A stretch of 64,000 nucleotides of DNA, taken from positions 1 to 64,000 of the forward strand of contig NZ_BQXN01000012.1 in NCBI RefSeq assembly GCF_045862745.1. The letters are read 5' to 3'. Shown here piece by piece: positions 27,599 through 35,425 of the stretch. How positions within the stretch are numbered: position 1 is the first letter of the stretch; each line of letters begins with the position of its first letter. The notes beneath the pieces are model-generated. The model was given only the letters and a program-made list of their open reading frames with translations, made no database searches and was not told where the DNA came from. Position numbers and translations under genes: made by a program. This DNA is from Furfurilactobacillus entadae (GTDB taxonomy: Bacteria; Bacillota; Bacilli; Lactobacillales; Lactobacillaceae).

Positions 27599-28051
27599 CT
27601 AATTTAAGTAGGCAGCCCACATCTCGTGTAATGACGTTGCCGCCATTTTACTCGGGCTAATGATCAAAATGGTGTCATGACCGGCCAACGTGCCCGTAAT
27701 CCGTGACTCCATTAATTCATCAATTAACGCAGCCAGTGCGTTTCCGTCACTTGGCGTGGTTTTCACAACGTTCATAAATTCAACCTGGGTGAAATCCACC
27801 ACCACTTCACCAAATTGCTGTGCAAAGTGATCCATTGGCACCGGAACCGGTTGCTTTAGGACACGGTACACTGCCGGTCCCGTGACCGTTGGCTCCTTCA
27901 CAATGTGGAGCTCCTTTAAGTCGCGAGATAATGTGGCAAGTGTTGTTGAAACGCCGTTTTCAGCCAAACGCTTTTGTAGGTCATCCTGGTTTACCACCTG
28001 TTCGCTGCGCACCAACTCTAAAATTGCTGCCTGCCGATCTTGCTTTCGCAT
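27599..28051 (-). CDS. argR: Arginine repressor ArgR
   Basis: The 150-residue product has the N-terminal winged helix (about residues 1-70, with T-L-S-R-D-L-K-E-L) and the C-terminal oligomerisation/arginine-binding domain, ending in the G-T-L-A-G-H-D-T-I-L and a late S-P-S-K segment. ArgR/AhrC proteins control arginine synthesis and breakdown with arginine as corepressor. It lies 12 bases after argS and is probably co-transcribed under the T-box leader, so regulator and charging enzyme respond to the same tRNA. Confidence 0.93.
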   Translation of the reverse strand: MRKQDRQAAILELVRSEQVVNQDDLQKRLAENGVSTTLATLSRDLKELHIVKEPTVTGPAVYRVLKQPVPVPMDHFAQQFGEVVVDFTQVEFMNVVKTTPSDGNALAALIDELMESRITGTLAGHDTILIISPSKMAATSLHEMWAAYLN

Positions 28052-28063
28052 TCAGCCACCACC

Positions 28064-29755
28064 CTACATTTCGTCTGGTGAATCAACGCCCAATAACCGC
28101 AAGCTTTCTTTCAGAACGATGCTGACACTCTTAACCAGTGCTAAACGGGCGTTTAACCCAGCGTCTTCCACCAAAATCTTAGAATTTGCATAGTATTTAT
28201 TGAAATCACGGGCCAAGTTGATTGCGTACTTGGCAATGATCGATGGTTCGTAATCCGTCACGGCGCGTCTGATAACATGGTCAAATTCACTTAATGACTT
28301 GATCGTGTTCCATGCAGCTGGATCGTCAATGCTCAGGTCATCCATCGCGAAGTCCGTTTTGTGGGCCTTCCGGAGGATACTCTCAGCCCGCGCACGCGCA
28401 TACTGCACGTAAGGACCAGTGTCCCCTTCGAAACGAACCACTTCTTCTAAGTTAAAGTCGAAGCTGTTCATGCGTTCGTTCTTCAAGTCATGGAAAATAA
28501 CCGCCCCGACACCAACTTCGTGCGCAACCGTCTCTTTGTTTGCTAAATCAGGATTCTTTTCCTCGATTTGTTTCATTGCCAATTTCTTGGAATCACTCAA
28601 AACATCTTCCAATAAGACAACGCGGCCGGACCGAGTTGACAACTTCTGCCCGTTTAACGTGATCAATCCAAACGGAACGTGGTGAATTTGGTCGGCCCAG
28701 TCGAAGCCCATTTCCGTCAACACAGCCTTCAATTGTTTGAAGTGGTTGATTTGTTCCGCCCCAACAACGTACAGGGATTGCACAAAGTTGTATTCACGTT
28801 TCCGGTAGATAGCGGCAGCTAAGTCACGGGTAATGTACAGTGTTGCCCCATCAGACTTTTTGATCAGGGCCGGGTTCAGGTCATACTTATCCAGGTCGAC
28901 AACTTCGGCCCCTTTACTTTCATGCAGCAGGTGCTTGTCTTCCAGAATTTGAACCACTTCAGCCATTTTATCGTTATAAAAGGCCTCACCGTTATAGGAA
29001 TCAAACGTAATTCCTAACTCATCGTAGATCTTCATGAAGGATTTCAGTGATTCTGACCGGAACCACTTCCACAAGCGCATGGCTTCCTCATCCCCGTTTT
29101 CAAGCTTCAGGAACCATTCACGGGCAGCATCGTCCATTTCAGGATGCGCTTTATCTTCTTCATGAAAACGCACGTAGTATTCCAGTAAATTGTTGATGGG
29201 GTCAGCTTTAACTTCTTCCTCGCTTCCCCACATCTTATACGCTTGGATCAACTTTCCAAACTGGGTTCCCCAGTCACCTAAATGGTTTACTTTGACGGGA
29301 TTGTAACCCGTCTTAGCTAGGATGTTTGCCAATGCGTTTCCGATCACAGTTGAACGCAAGTGCCCCATTGAAATTGGTTTGGCAATGTTTGGGGATGACA
29401 TGTCGATCGGCACGTTACCACCATGGCCAATGTCTTGTTGACCGTAATTTTCCTTTTCCGTTAGCACGGCGGTTAACGTATCAACCGCAAAATTTCCCTT
29501 TTTCAAGAAGAAATTAAGGTATGGTCCCACTGCTTGAACCGTTTCAAAGTCATCCGTTGCGACTTTTTCAGCCAGGTCAGCGGCAATCATGTTTGGTGCC
29601 TTGTGCATCGTTTTTGCCAACATGAAGGCGGGAAAGGCCCAGTCTCCCAGGTCAGAAGTTTTTGGTTGTTCCAACTTATCAACGATGGTCTCAACACTCA
29701 GTTCACCATCTAAAGCTGTACTAATAGCTGTTGCAATTAAAGTTTTATTATCCAT
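28064..29755 (-). CDS. argS: Arginyl-tRNA synthetase
   Basis: The 563-residue class I synthetase has the Arg-type N-terminal domain, a HIGH-like motif in S-P-N-I-A-K-P-I-S-M-G-H near residues 121-132, the V-N-H-L-G-D-W-G-T-Q-F-G-K block, and the anticodon-binding DALR domain in the last 120 residues (Y-V-Q-Y-A-R-A-R). It charges tRNA-Arg. AAGGATG precedes the ATG at 29755, and a T-box leader controls it. Confidence 0.97.
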   Translation of the reverse strand: MDNKTLIATAISTALDGELSVETIVDKLEQPKTSDLGDWAFPAFMLAKTMHKAPNMIAADLAEKVATDDFETVQAVGPYLNFFLKKGNFAVDTLTAVLTEKENYGQQDIGHGGNVPIDMSSPNIAKPISMGHLRSTVIGNALANILAKTGYNPVKVNHLGDWGTQFGKLIQAYKMWGSEEEVKADPINNLLEYYVRFHEEDKAHPEMDDAAREWFLKLENGDEEAMRLWKWFRSESLKSFMKIYDELGITFDSYNGEAFYNDKMAEVVQILEDKHLLHESKGAEVVDLDKYDLNPALIKKSDGATLYITRDLAAAIYRKREYNFVQSLYVVGAEQINHFKQLKAVLTEMGFDWADQIHHVPFGLITLNGQKLSTRSGRVVLLEDVLSDSKKLAMKQIEEKNPDLANKETVAHEVGVGAVIFHDLKNERMNSFDFNLEEVVRFEGDTGPYVQYARARAESILRKAHKTDFAMDDLSIDDPAAWNTIKSLSEFDHVIRRAVTDYEPSIIAKYAINLARDFNKYYANSKILVEDAGLNARLALVKSVSIVLKESLRLLGVDSPDEM

Positions 29756-29770
29756 AATGTCATCCTTTCT

Positions 29771-29979
29771 GCATAAAAAAGGACAGCCGCCCCCTACATG
29801 TTCATGTAAGAGGCGGTTGCCCGCGGTACCACTCTTATTGGACGGCTGTTACCAGTCATCCCACTCATTGATTAATTTATCAAACGGTTAACACGCTTCG
29901 TTTCGCTGAACCATCGCCTTCCATCGACCGCGACTCGCTTAGGATTCAGTGGTGAAACTACTTCTCTAACCGGAAACTC
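29771..29979 (-). ncRNA. T-box riboswitch (arginine) of argS-argR
   Basis: The minus strand carries the T-box consensus AGTGGTACCGCGG at 29833-29821, followed by a terminator helix (29818-29803 with 29800-29785) and six T. Stem I begins shortly after the promoter: CGGTTA pairs with TAACCG, with the AGAGAAGTAG internal-loop motif on the 5' side and GAAGCGTGT on the 3' side. The codon CGT at 29895-29893, followed by a purine, is the likely specifier and reads arginine. Uncharged tRNA-Arg should stabilise the antiterminator. Confidence 0.93.
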
Positions 29980-29984
29980 TTGAT

Positions 29985-30013
29985 ATTATAACAGCCTTTA
30001 TCGTGAAACACAA
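29985..30013 (-). promoter_or_regulatory. Promoter of the argS T-box leader
   Basis: TTGTGT (30013-30008), 17-base spacer, TATAAT (29990-29985) on the minus strand. Transcription should start near 29979. Confidence 0.75.
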
Positions 30014-30475
30014 TCATTGCCCGTTGGCGACCAATTGCAACGTCATTTTCTGATGCATAATCCCAAAATCATCAAATGCATCACCTTCTGCTTTAAAACC
30101 AAGCGAGGCATAAAAAGCGGTTAAATACACCTGTGCCTCAACTTCAACCGTTGTTGCGGTCGTCTGTTCAGAAAGCCACGTTAATGCGGTCGTCAATACT
30201 TGTCGCGCCAAGCCGCGGCCACGATCCTGCTGCGCCACTAATACCCGGCCGATGTGCCACACAGCACCTTGCGCACCGGCATAAATGCGACAGTACGTTT
30301 CAAGATGACCATCAGCCGCCTGCTCGAACAAATGCTGAGCCGTAAGATCAATGTCATCGACCTCGGGATAGGCACAGTTTTGTTCAACAACAAAGACATC
30401 CGTTCGTGCACGGTAGATCTGGTACAACTCAGGCGTTGATAACGCCGAAAATGATTTATTAAGCGTTGAAACCAC
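30014..30475 (-). CDS. ElaA-like GNAT acetyltransferase
   Basis: The product is about 153 residues with a GNAT fold of the ElaA group: L-Y-Q-I-Y-R-A-R-T-D-V-F-V-V-E-Q near the start, the P-x-x-D-D-I-D motif and the acetyl-CoA loop Q-D-R-G-R-G-L-A-R near 95-103. The substrate is unknown. The start is uncertain: the only upstream start codon in frame (GTG 30475) overlaps an AGGAGG ribosome site, so translation may start a few codons later at a non-ATG codon. Confidence 0.8.
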   Translation of the reverse strand: MVSTLNKSFSALSTPELYQIYRARTDVFVVEQNCAYPEVDDIDLTAQHLFEQAADGHLETYCRIYAGAQGAVWHIGRVLVAQQDRGRGLARQVLTTALTWLSEQTTATTVEVEAQVYLTAFYASLGFKAEGDAFDDFGIMHQKMTLQLVANGQ

Positions 30476-30552
30476 CTCCTAGAATGATTTGCTCGTCAGT
30501 ATAACACAGGCCACGTGCTATCAACGCTAAGGCCTTCGCATTTTAACTGTCA

Positions 30553-30581
30553 AAAAAGACTGACACAGAGGTCAGTCTTTT
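30553..30581 (-). terminator. Terminator of the VIT gene pair
   Basis: A 10-bp stem AAAGACTGAC / GTCAGTCTTT (30555-30564 with 30571-30580) with T-runs on both sides, just after the second VIT gene. Confidence 0.85.
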
Positions 30582-30590
30582 CATCATTAA

Positions 30591-31292
30591 TTATAAAAGT
30601 AACCCCACGCGGTAGTGAATGAACATCGTTACAAGGCCAACAATCACATTTCTAATGATGGCACGTTTTGCTAAGCCGTCCCCCAGTTTGGCACTTAGAT
30701 AACCCGTTAAGGCCACGGACAGGGTCACGGCAAAAATTGTCATGGGCCACTGAATGTTAACTGGTGAAAAGGTCATCGCAAAAAGTGGAAACAGTCCTCC
30801 GGCCGCTGCCGCAAAGAGCGATGAAAACGCAGCGTTCCACGGATTCATGTATTCACCTAGTTCAAGATCATCTTTAATTCGAACCAACGTGCCCAGTGGA
30901 TTTTCGTGCATAAGTTCGTTTGTGATTGCCTGGGCGGTCTCCTCGCTAACCCCTCGTTCAACGTAGTACGCTTTGACAATGCCAGCCTCGACGTCTGGTT
31001 GGCTGTCCAACAGCGCCTTTTCTTCGGCCACGACGGCCTTTTCTGTATCTTTTTGTGAGCTGACCGACGCATATTCACCAGAAGCCATCGAAAACGCACA
31101 TGCGAGTAAATCTGACAAACCAGCAATAAAAATTGTGAACTGATTGGTTGTTGCCACGGCAACTGAAAACAGTACCCCGACAACCGTTAAGATCCCGTCA
31201 TTTGAGCCGAGCACACCAGCCCGTAACGTGTTCAATCGTTCCGCCATGGTCATTTTTGGCCGTGTTTTAGTTTTAACCCCATCTTGTTGCAT
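30591..31292 (-). CDS. VIT family metal transporter (CCC1/VIT1-like)
   Basis: The 233-residue product has five hydrophobic segments and the family motifs: R-A-G-V-L-G-S-N-D-G-I-L near residues 26-37, A-G-E-Y-A-S-V-S-S-Q-K-D in helix 2, and a Glu-rich cytosolic loop that binds metal in VIT proteins. Relatives export Fe(II) or Mn(II) from the cytosol. It is the second of two paralogues, 33 bases after the first. Confidence 0.9.
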   Translation of the reverse strand: MQQDGVKTKTRPKMTMAERLNTLRAGVLGSNDGILTVVGVLFSVAVATTNQFTIFIAGLSDLLACAFSMASGEYASVSSQKDTEKAVVAEEKALLDSQPDVEAGIVKAYYVERGVSEETAQAITNELMHENPLGTLVRIKDDLELGEYMNPWNAAFSSLFAAAAGGLFPLFAMTFSPVNIQWPMTIFAVTLSVALTGYLSAKLGDGLAKRAIIRNVIVGLVTMFIHYRVGLLL

Positions 31293-31325
31293 TCACTTTC
31301 CCTCGTTTCCTCATTCTCGATAAGC

Positions 31326-32060
31326 CTACCGTGCAAATAACAAACCAATGGCATAGGTAACGGCCATCGTCAGAATCCCAGCAACAACATTTCGCAGTGT
31401 TGCTTTATAGCGGTTCGCATTTCCAAGAGCTGCGGCTGTAAATCCGGTAACTGATAACGCAATTATTACTGAAATAATCGTGGCAATAATCCGGATTCGG
31501 GCCGGGAAGAAGGTAATTGCAACGAGGGGCAAAATTGATCCCAGCGGAAACGAAATCATGGATGCAACTGCCGCTCCAATGGCACTGGTCTTCACTTTAG
31601 GATCAAAGCCGTAACGTTCCCGGACCCCAATGTATAACGGGTCACCGGCCATCATTTCATGGGCCGCTTGTTCAGAAAGTTCTGCTGAAATCCCCTGTTG
31701 CATATACTTATCCTTAATAAAGGTGATTTCTTCCGGCATGTGTTCAGCAACTGCAACTGTTTCACGCTGAATGGCCCGTTGCTCCGAGTCACGCTGCGTG
31801 CTAACGGAGACCCATTCCCCCATCGCCATAGAAATTGTTCCGGCAAGCATGCCGGCAATCCCGGCTAGGAAGATCGCGTTCGGACTGTTCGTCGCTCCCG
31901 CCACCCCGATAACGATCCCAGCAACAGATAAAATGCCATCGTTAGCACCCATCACGCTAGCTCGCATGATGTTGATGCGTTGTGCTAGTGAGGCGGTCGG
32001 CCGCTTCTTCTTCTCTACTGTTGTTTCCATCCTAATTGCCCCATTCTTTGTTTCATTCAT
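31326..32060 (-). CDS. VIT family metal transporter (CCC1/VIT1-like)
   Basis: The 244-residue paralogue has R-A-S-V-M-G-A-N-D-G-I-L near residues 33-44 and M-G-E-W-V-S-V-S-T-Q-R-D in helix 2, with five membrane segments. Start choice is unclear: ATG 32060 lies 4 bases from an operator-like palindrome and has no ribosome site, while ATG 32030 (residue 11) follows ATGGGGC at a workable distance. Together with the downstream copy it probably protects against excess iron or manganese. Confidence 0.9.
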   Translation of the reverse strand: MNETKNGAIRMETTVEKKKRPTASLAQRINIMRASVMGANDGILSVAGIVIGVAGATNSPNAIFLAGIAGMLAGTISMAMGEWVSVSTQRDSEQRAIQRETVAVAEHMPEEITFIKDKYMQQGISAELSEQAAHEMMAGDPLYIGVRERYGFDPKVKTSAIGAAVASMISFPLGSILPLVAITFFPARIRIIATIISVIIALSVTGFTAAALGNANRYKATLRNVVAGILTMAVTYAIGLLFAR

Positions 32061-32064
32061 TTAC

Positions 32065-32083
32065 ATTTAGAATGATTCTAAAT
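32065..32083 (-). promoter_or_regulatory. Fur/PerR-type operator upstream of the VIT genes
   Basis: ATTTAGAATGATTCTAAAT is a perfect 9-1-9 inverted repeat. It contains the 7-1-7 TTAGAAT-n-ATTCTAA core that matches the Fur-family pattern (PerR box TTATAAT-n-ATTATAA). It sits directly before the first VIT start, downstream of a possible TTGCAG/TACGAT promoter, so a bound repressor would block transcription. Which Fur-family protein binds is not known. Confidence 0.75.
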
Positions 32084-32478
32084 ATCTATGAATATCGTAC
32101 CACATTCCTGCTGAACTGCAAGTCCGATTAAACAGACACTCGCGGTAGTTTAGTTAAATGTCACGTGTAAATTAATTTAATTTACTTTTCAATAAGTTAG
32201 TTGACCACTTATATATTTTATTATAAAATATTTTTTATAGAAAAGAATTTTAATTCCTATTTATAAAACCATCTTTTTGGCGTCAAAATCCAGTTAAAAA
32301 TGATTTTATAAAAAATTCTAATCTTATGAATATTTATTAAAAATAATTTTCAAGCACGATTTCATTTATTTTCAAAAACCATTATTACCATTTGCACTGC
32401 GTGAATCATGTGCCATCGCATGCTTTTTTCACGGCCACCACTTCTTTACGATTTTAAAACGAAAACGGAGTCTCGTTT
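32084..32478. other. AT-rich intergenic region
   Basis: This 395-base gap, especially 32150-32400, is far richer in A+T than the rest of the window. It has runs of T and A and a 19-base AT palindrome (32213-32231). It holds the divergent promoters of the VIT pair and the serine-rich gene. No ORF or RNA family was recognised. It could be the seam of an old insertion or a nucleoid-protein binding region. Confidence 0.5.
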
Positions 32479-33081
32479 ATGGATAAATTTTTTGGTCTTT
32501 TATTTGCCGCCCTTTTTGCTTACGCCGCCTACCGCCTTTATCAACGAAAAACAATGACAAAGTGGCTACGAATGAGCTTACTAATTCTCACCAGTATTTT
32601 CGCCATTGCATCACTCATCGGACCATTTAGTTCTTCTGAGCAAACCACGGCACCACGATCCACTACTTCAACGGGCAGTTCGTCACCTCGTCAGCATAAA
32701 AAAGCCACTAAAACAATCACAAGTTCACACGTTGACGATTCATCATCTTCAACTCGAAACTCAATGAGCCAGTCTATTGCTGAAAGTACGTCGGCGCGCC
32801 AATCACTTGAAGAAAGCGCTTCGCGCCAATCAGTTGACGCTGCCAAGCAGTCATCGAGTGCCCAATCCGCCGCGAACGCGGCCGCAGAAAGCTCACAAAA
32901 GGCCGTTGCTGAACAATCCTCAACGGTGGCGACCACAGAGGGCGGTATCATCGGTGATTCAAAGTCACACATCTACCACATGCCAGATCAGGCATCCTAT
33001 CATATCAGCCCCGCTAACGCTGTTACATTCAGTTCAGAATCAGAAGCGCAGGCTGCTGGCTATCGAAAGTCACTTCGGTAA
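32479..33081 (+). CDS. Serine-rich membrane protein with C-terminal YHxP/AGYR domain
   Basis: The 200-residue product has two N-terminal hydrophobic segments (about residues 4-20 and 30-50) and a low-complexity Ser/Ala/Thr/Gln linker (52-150). The C-terminal module of about 40 residues has I-I-G-D-S-K-S-H-I-Y-H-M-P, Y-H-I-S, F-S-S-E-S-E-A and Q-A-A-G-Y-R. That pattern matches the small Ada-like, so-called sunset, domain found at the ends of many lactobacillar surface and nuclease proteins. The linker is probably extracytoplasmic. Function is unknown. GGAG precedes the ATG. Confidence 0.75.
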   Translation: MDKFFGLLFAALFAYAAYRLYQRKTMTKWLRMSLLILTSIFAIASLIGPFSSSEQTTAPRSTTSTGSSSPRQHKKATKTITSSHVDDSSSSTRNSMSQSIAESTSARQSLEESASRQSVDAAKQSSSAQSAANAAAESSQKAVAEQSSTVATTEGGIIGDSKSHIYHMPDQASYHISPANAVTFSSESEAQAAGYRKSLR

Positions 33082-33126
33082 GTTTCTCCGCTTAATTTAA
33101 CCGGAAGTCGTTACCATTTCTCGCTA

Positions 33127-33168
33127 ATAATAAAGGCACACAGTCAGGTGACTGTGTGCCTTTATTAT
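33127..33168. terminator. Bidirectional terminator
   Basis: A 19-20-bp perfect stem (AATAATAAAGGCACACAGTC and its complement) around AGGT, with T-rich flanks, after the serine-rich gene. Confidence 0.92.
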
Positions 33169-33202
33169 TTCTGACTGTTTAATCCTTGCCAACCAACGAA
33201 AC

Positions 33203-33245
33203 ACAAAAAGCCCCGACCTTGTCATAACGACGAAGATCGAGGCTT
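33203..33245 (-). terminator. Terminator of the trehalose operon
   Basis: A 12-bp stem with GU pairs (33209-33220 with 33233-33244) followed by TTTTT on the minus strand, 180 bases after the EIIBC stop codon. Confidence 0.75.
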
Positions 33246-33427
33246 CAATTAACTATTGGTTTAATCTCGTTAAACATTAAATAGTGACTTTCAATGATGT
33301 TCCAAGTCACCGAGAGGATGAGTATTACTTTCAACTCATTGGTAGTAGAATAACACATCCAGTCAGAATAAGCCAGGATTTAAGTTTAGCTACCATATTG
33401 GAGCAAACACGCAGCACGTCGCTTCAC

Positions 33428-35420
33428 CTAGTGCGCAACCGGTTCACGATTCCCCAGACGGACTTTCTTGACGCCCATCTTTTTATTAGCGACGTCGCTT
33501 TCTTTAAACCCAAAGGCCCACGTGCAGGCAAACGAAACGACCAATGACGTTGCGCTGGCCAACAAGTACCCCCAGAAGCTGGCATCTAGTCCCTTTGGAT
33601 TAACAAACGACGTAAAACCGATCAAGGAACCCGTGAATCCCCACATATTCACTCGTAATAGACCAGTTATGAGACCACCCGCAGCACCACCAATACAAGC
33701 TGTGATAAAGGCCCGCCCATACTTCAGGTTAATCCCGTACATTGCGGGTTCCGTGATTCCGCTAAACGCAGAAATTGTGGCCCCAGCAGCCAGTTCACGA
33801 AGACTGGCCGTTTTTGTCTTTAAGAGAATTGCCAGGACCGCCCCACCTTGCGCCACCATGGAAGCAGAAACTAATGCGTTAATTTGAGAACTTCCGTCCG
33901 CAGCAATTTGATTAGCCACAATTGGGATCACCGCCCAGTGCAACCCAAAGATAACGAGACACTGGTAGAACCCGCCAATAATTACCCCGGCAACTGTCGG
34001 ACTGGCATTATAAAGCCACATCAAGCCAGCGGCAATTCCAGAACTCAAAATACTAATGATGGGCCCCACAACAATGAGGATAACAGCACTGACCGCAAAC
34101 ACTTCAATCAATGGATTAAAGATCATTTGCAATGCCATTGGCATATGTTTCTTTAACCATGGTTCTAGTTTGGCAGCCATGTACGCAGCCGCAATAATTG
34201 GGAAGATGGAGTACGAATAATTCACTAAATGGATGGGCAGTCCAAAGAGATTGGCATTCATGTTGACGCCGAGAAAGTAACTTTTTGACGTCTGGGCGGC
34301 CGCTTTAACAATCGTCGGGTAAGTCATAACCCCACCAATAATGGCCACAATGATCGGGTCGGCACCAAGTCGGCGCGCTGCCGTGTAACCAACAAAAATT
34401 GGGAGGAAGAAGAAGACTGAATCCCCCATGGCGCTGACGATCACGTACGTTGAACTGGTGGCAGATACCCAATGAAACGTGGTCGCTAACGCGAGCGTGC
34501 CCTTTAAGATCCCAGCTGCGGCCATTAAACCAATGATGGGAATCATGGACCCAGTAATCACACCGATCAACTGAGAAAAGTAAAACTTTGTGGCTGGCCA
34601 CATCCCTTTAGGAGCGACCTGTTTTGGCGCTGCAACACTGGCGTCACCGTCTTCAGAAAATTCGGGTCCAAGAACCTTAATGACCCCGTTATAAACCTCC
34701 GTCACGGCTGGTCCGATGACAACTTGATACTGACCACCTGACTTGGCAATATCAATAACACCATCCAGGTTCCGAATGGCCTCGTCATCCGCTTTGTGAT
34801 CGTCCTTGAGGTAAAAACGCACCCGTGTAATACAGTGAATCACGCTATTCACGTTGGCCTTGCCACCAACGAGTTGCACGATCTGTTTAGCCAGTGTTTC
34901 ATACTTGGATTCACCCTTAGTCGTGGACGCTGCCGCTGAATCTTGTTGAGCCGTCTTGAGGGTTACATCCGCCGCAACATCACCAGCCGTAACCGTTCCT
35001 GGTTTAACCGTTAAATGATCCAAAACAGCATCAGTGTTAGTGATAGCTGTAATCACGGTCTTTTGCTTGCCTGCGTGGTCAATTTCAGCCAGGTTCATGG
35101 TTGCCAACGACATCGCCAGCAGTTACGGTAGCGCCCTCCTGGATCGTTATGTCAAACGGACCTCCGTTTAGCTCCACCGTGTCAATTCCTAGATGAACGA
35201 GCACTTCCATCCCACTCGCCGTTTTAAACCCCAGCGCATGGCCAGTGTGCGCAACCAACATCACCGTGCCACTAACGGGAGCGACAATGTGCCCGTCTGT
35301 TGGTTCAATCCCAAACCCATCACCCATCATTTTTTGTGAAAAAACCGGATCCTTTACATCAGTGATGGGCATCATCTGCCCTGTAACTGGTGCCATAATT
35401 GATGCTTTATTGTTTGCCAT
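33428..35420 (-). pseudogene. Trehalose-type PTS EIIABC, split by a frameshift
   Basis: Frame one (ATG 35420, with AGAGGGG upstream, to 35085) encodes an EIIA-Glc-type domain with the phosphorylation site V-H-L-G-I-D-T-V and ends early after G-D-V-V-G. The other frame, open from about 35113 to 33428, resumes with the missing EIIA end (M-N-L-A-E-I-D-H-A-G). It then has a linker, EIIB with phospho-Cys in V-I-H-C-I-T-R-V-R-F, and a full EIIC. One extra base in GTCGTTGGCAACC (about 35098-35112) explains the split; expected protein there is V-V-A-T-M-N-L. Neighbours treC and treR point to trehalose as substrate. EIIBC could still be made from an internal ATG at 35113 or 35098. Confidence 0.85.
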
Positions 35421-35425
35421 TGTGC

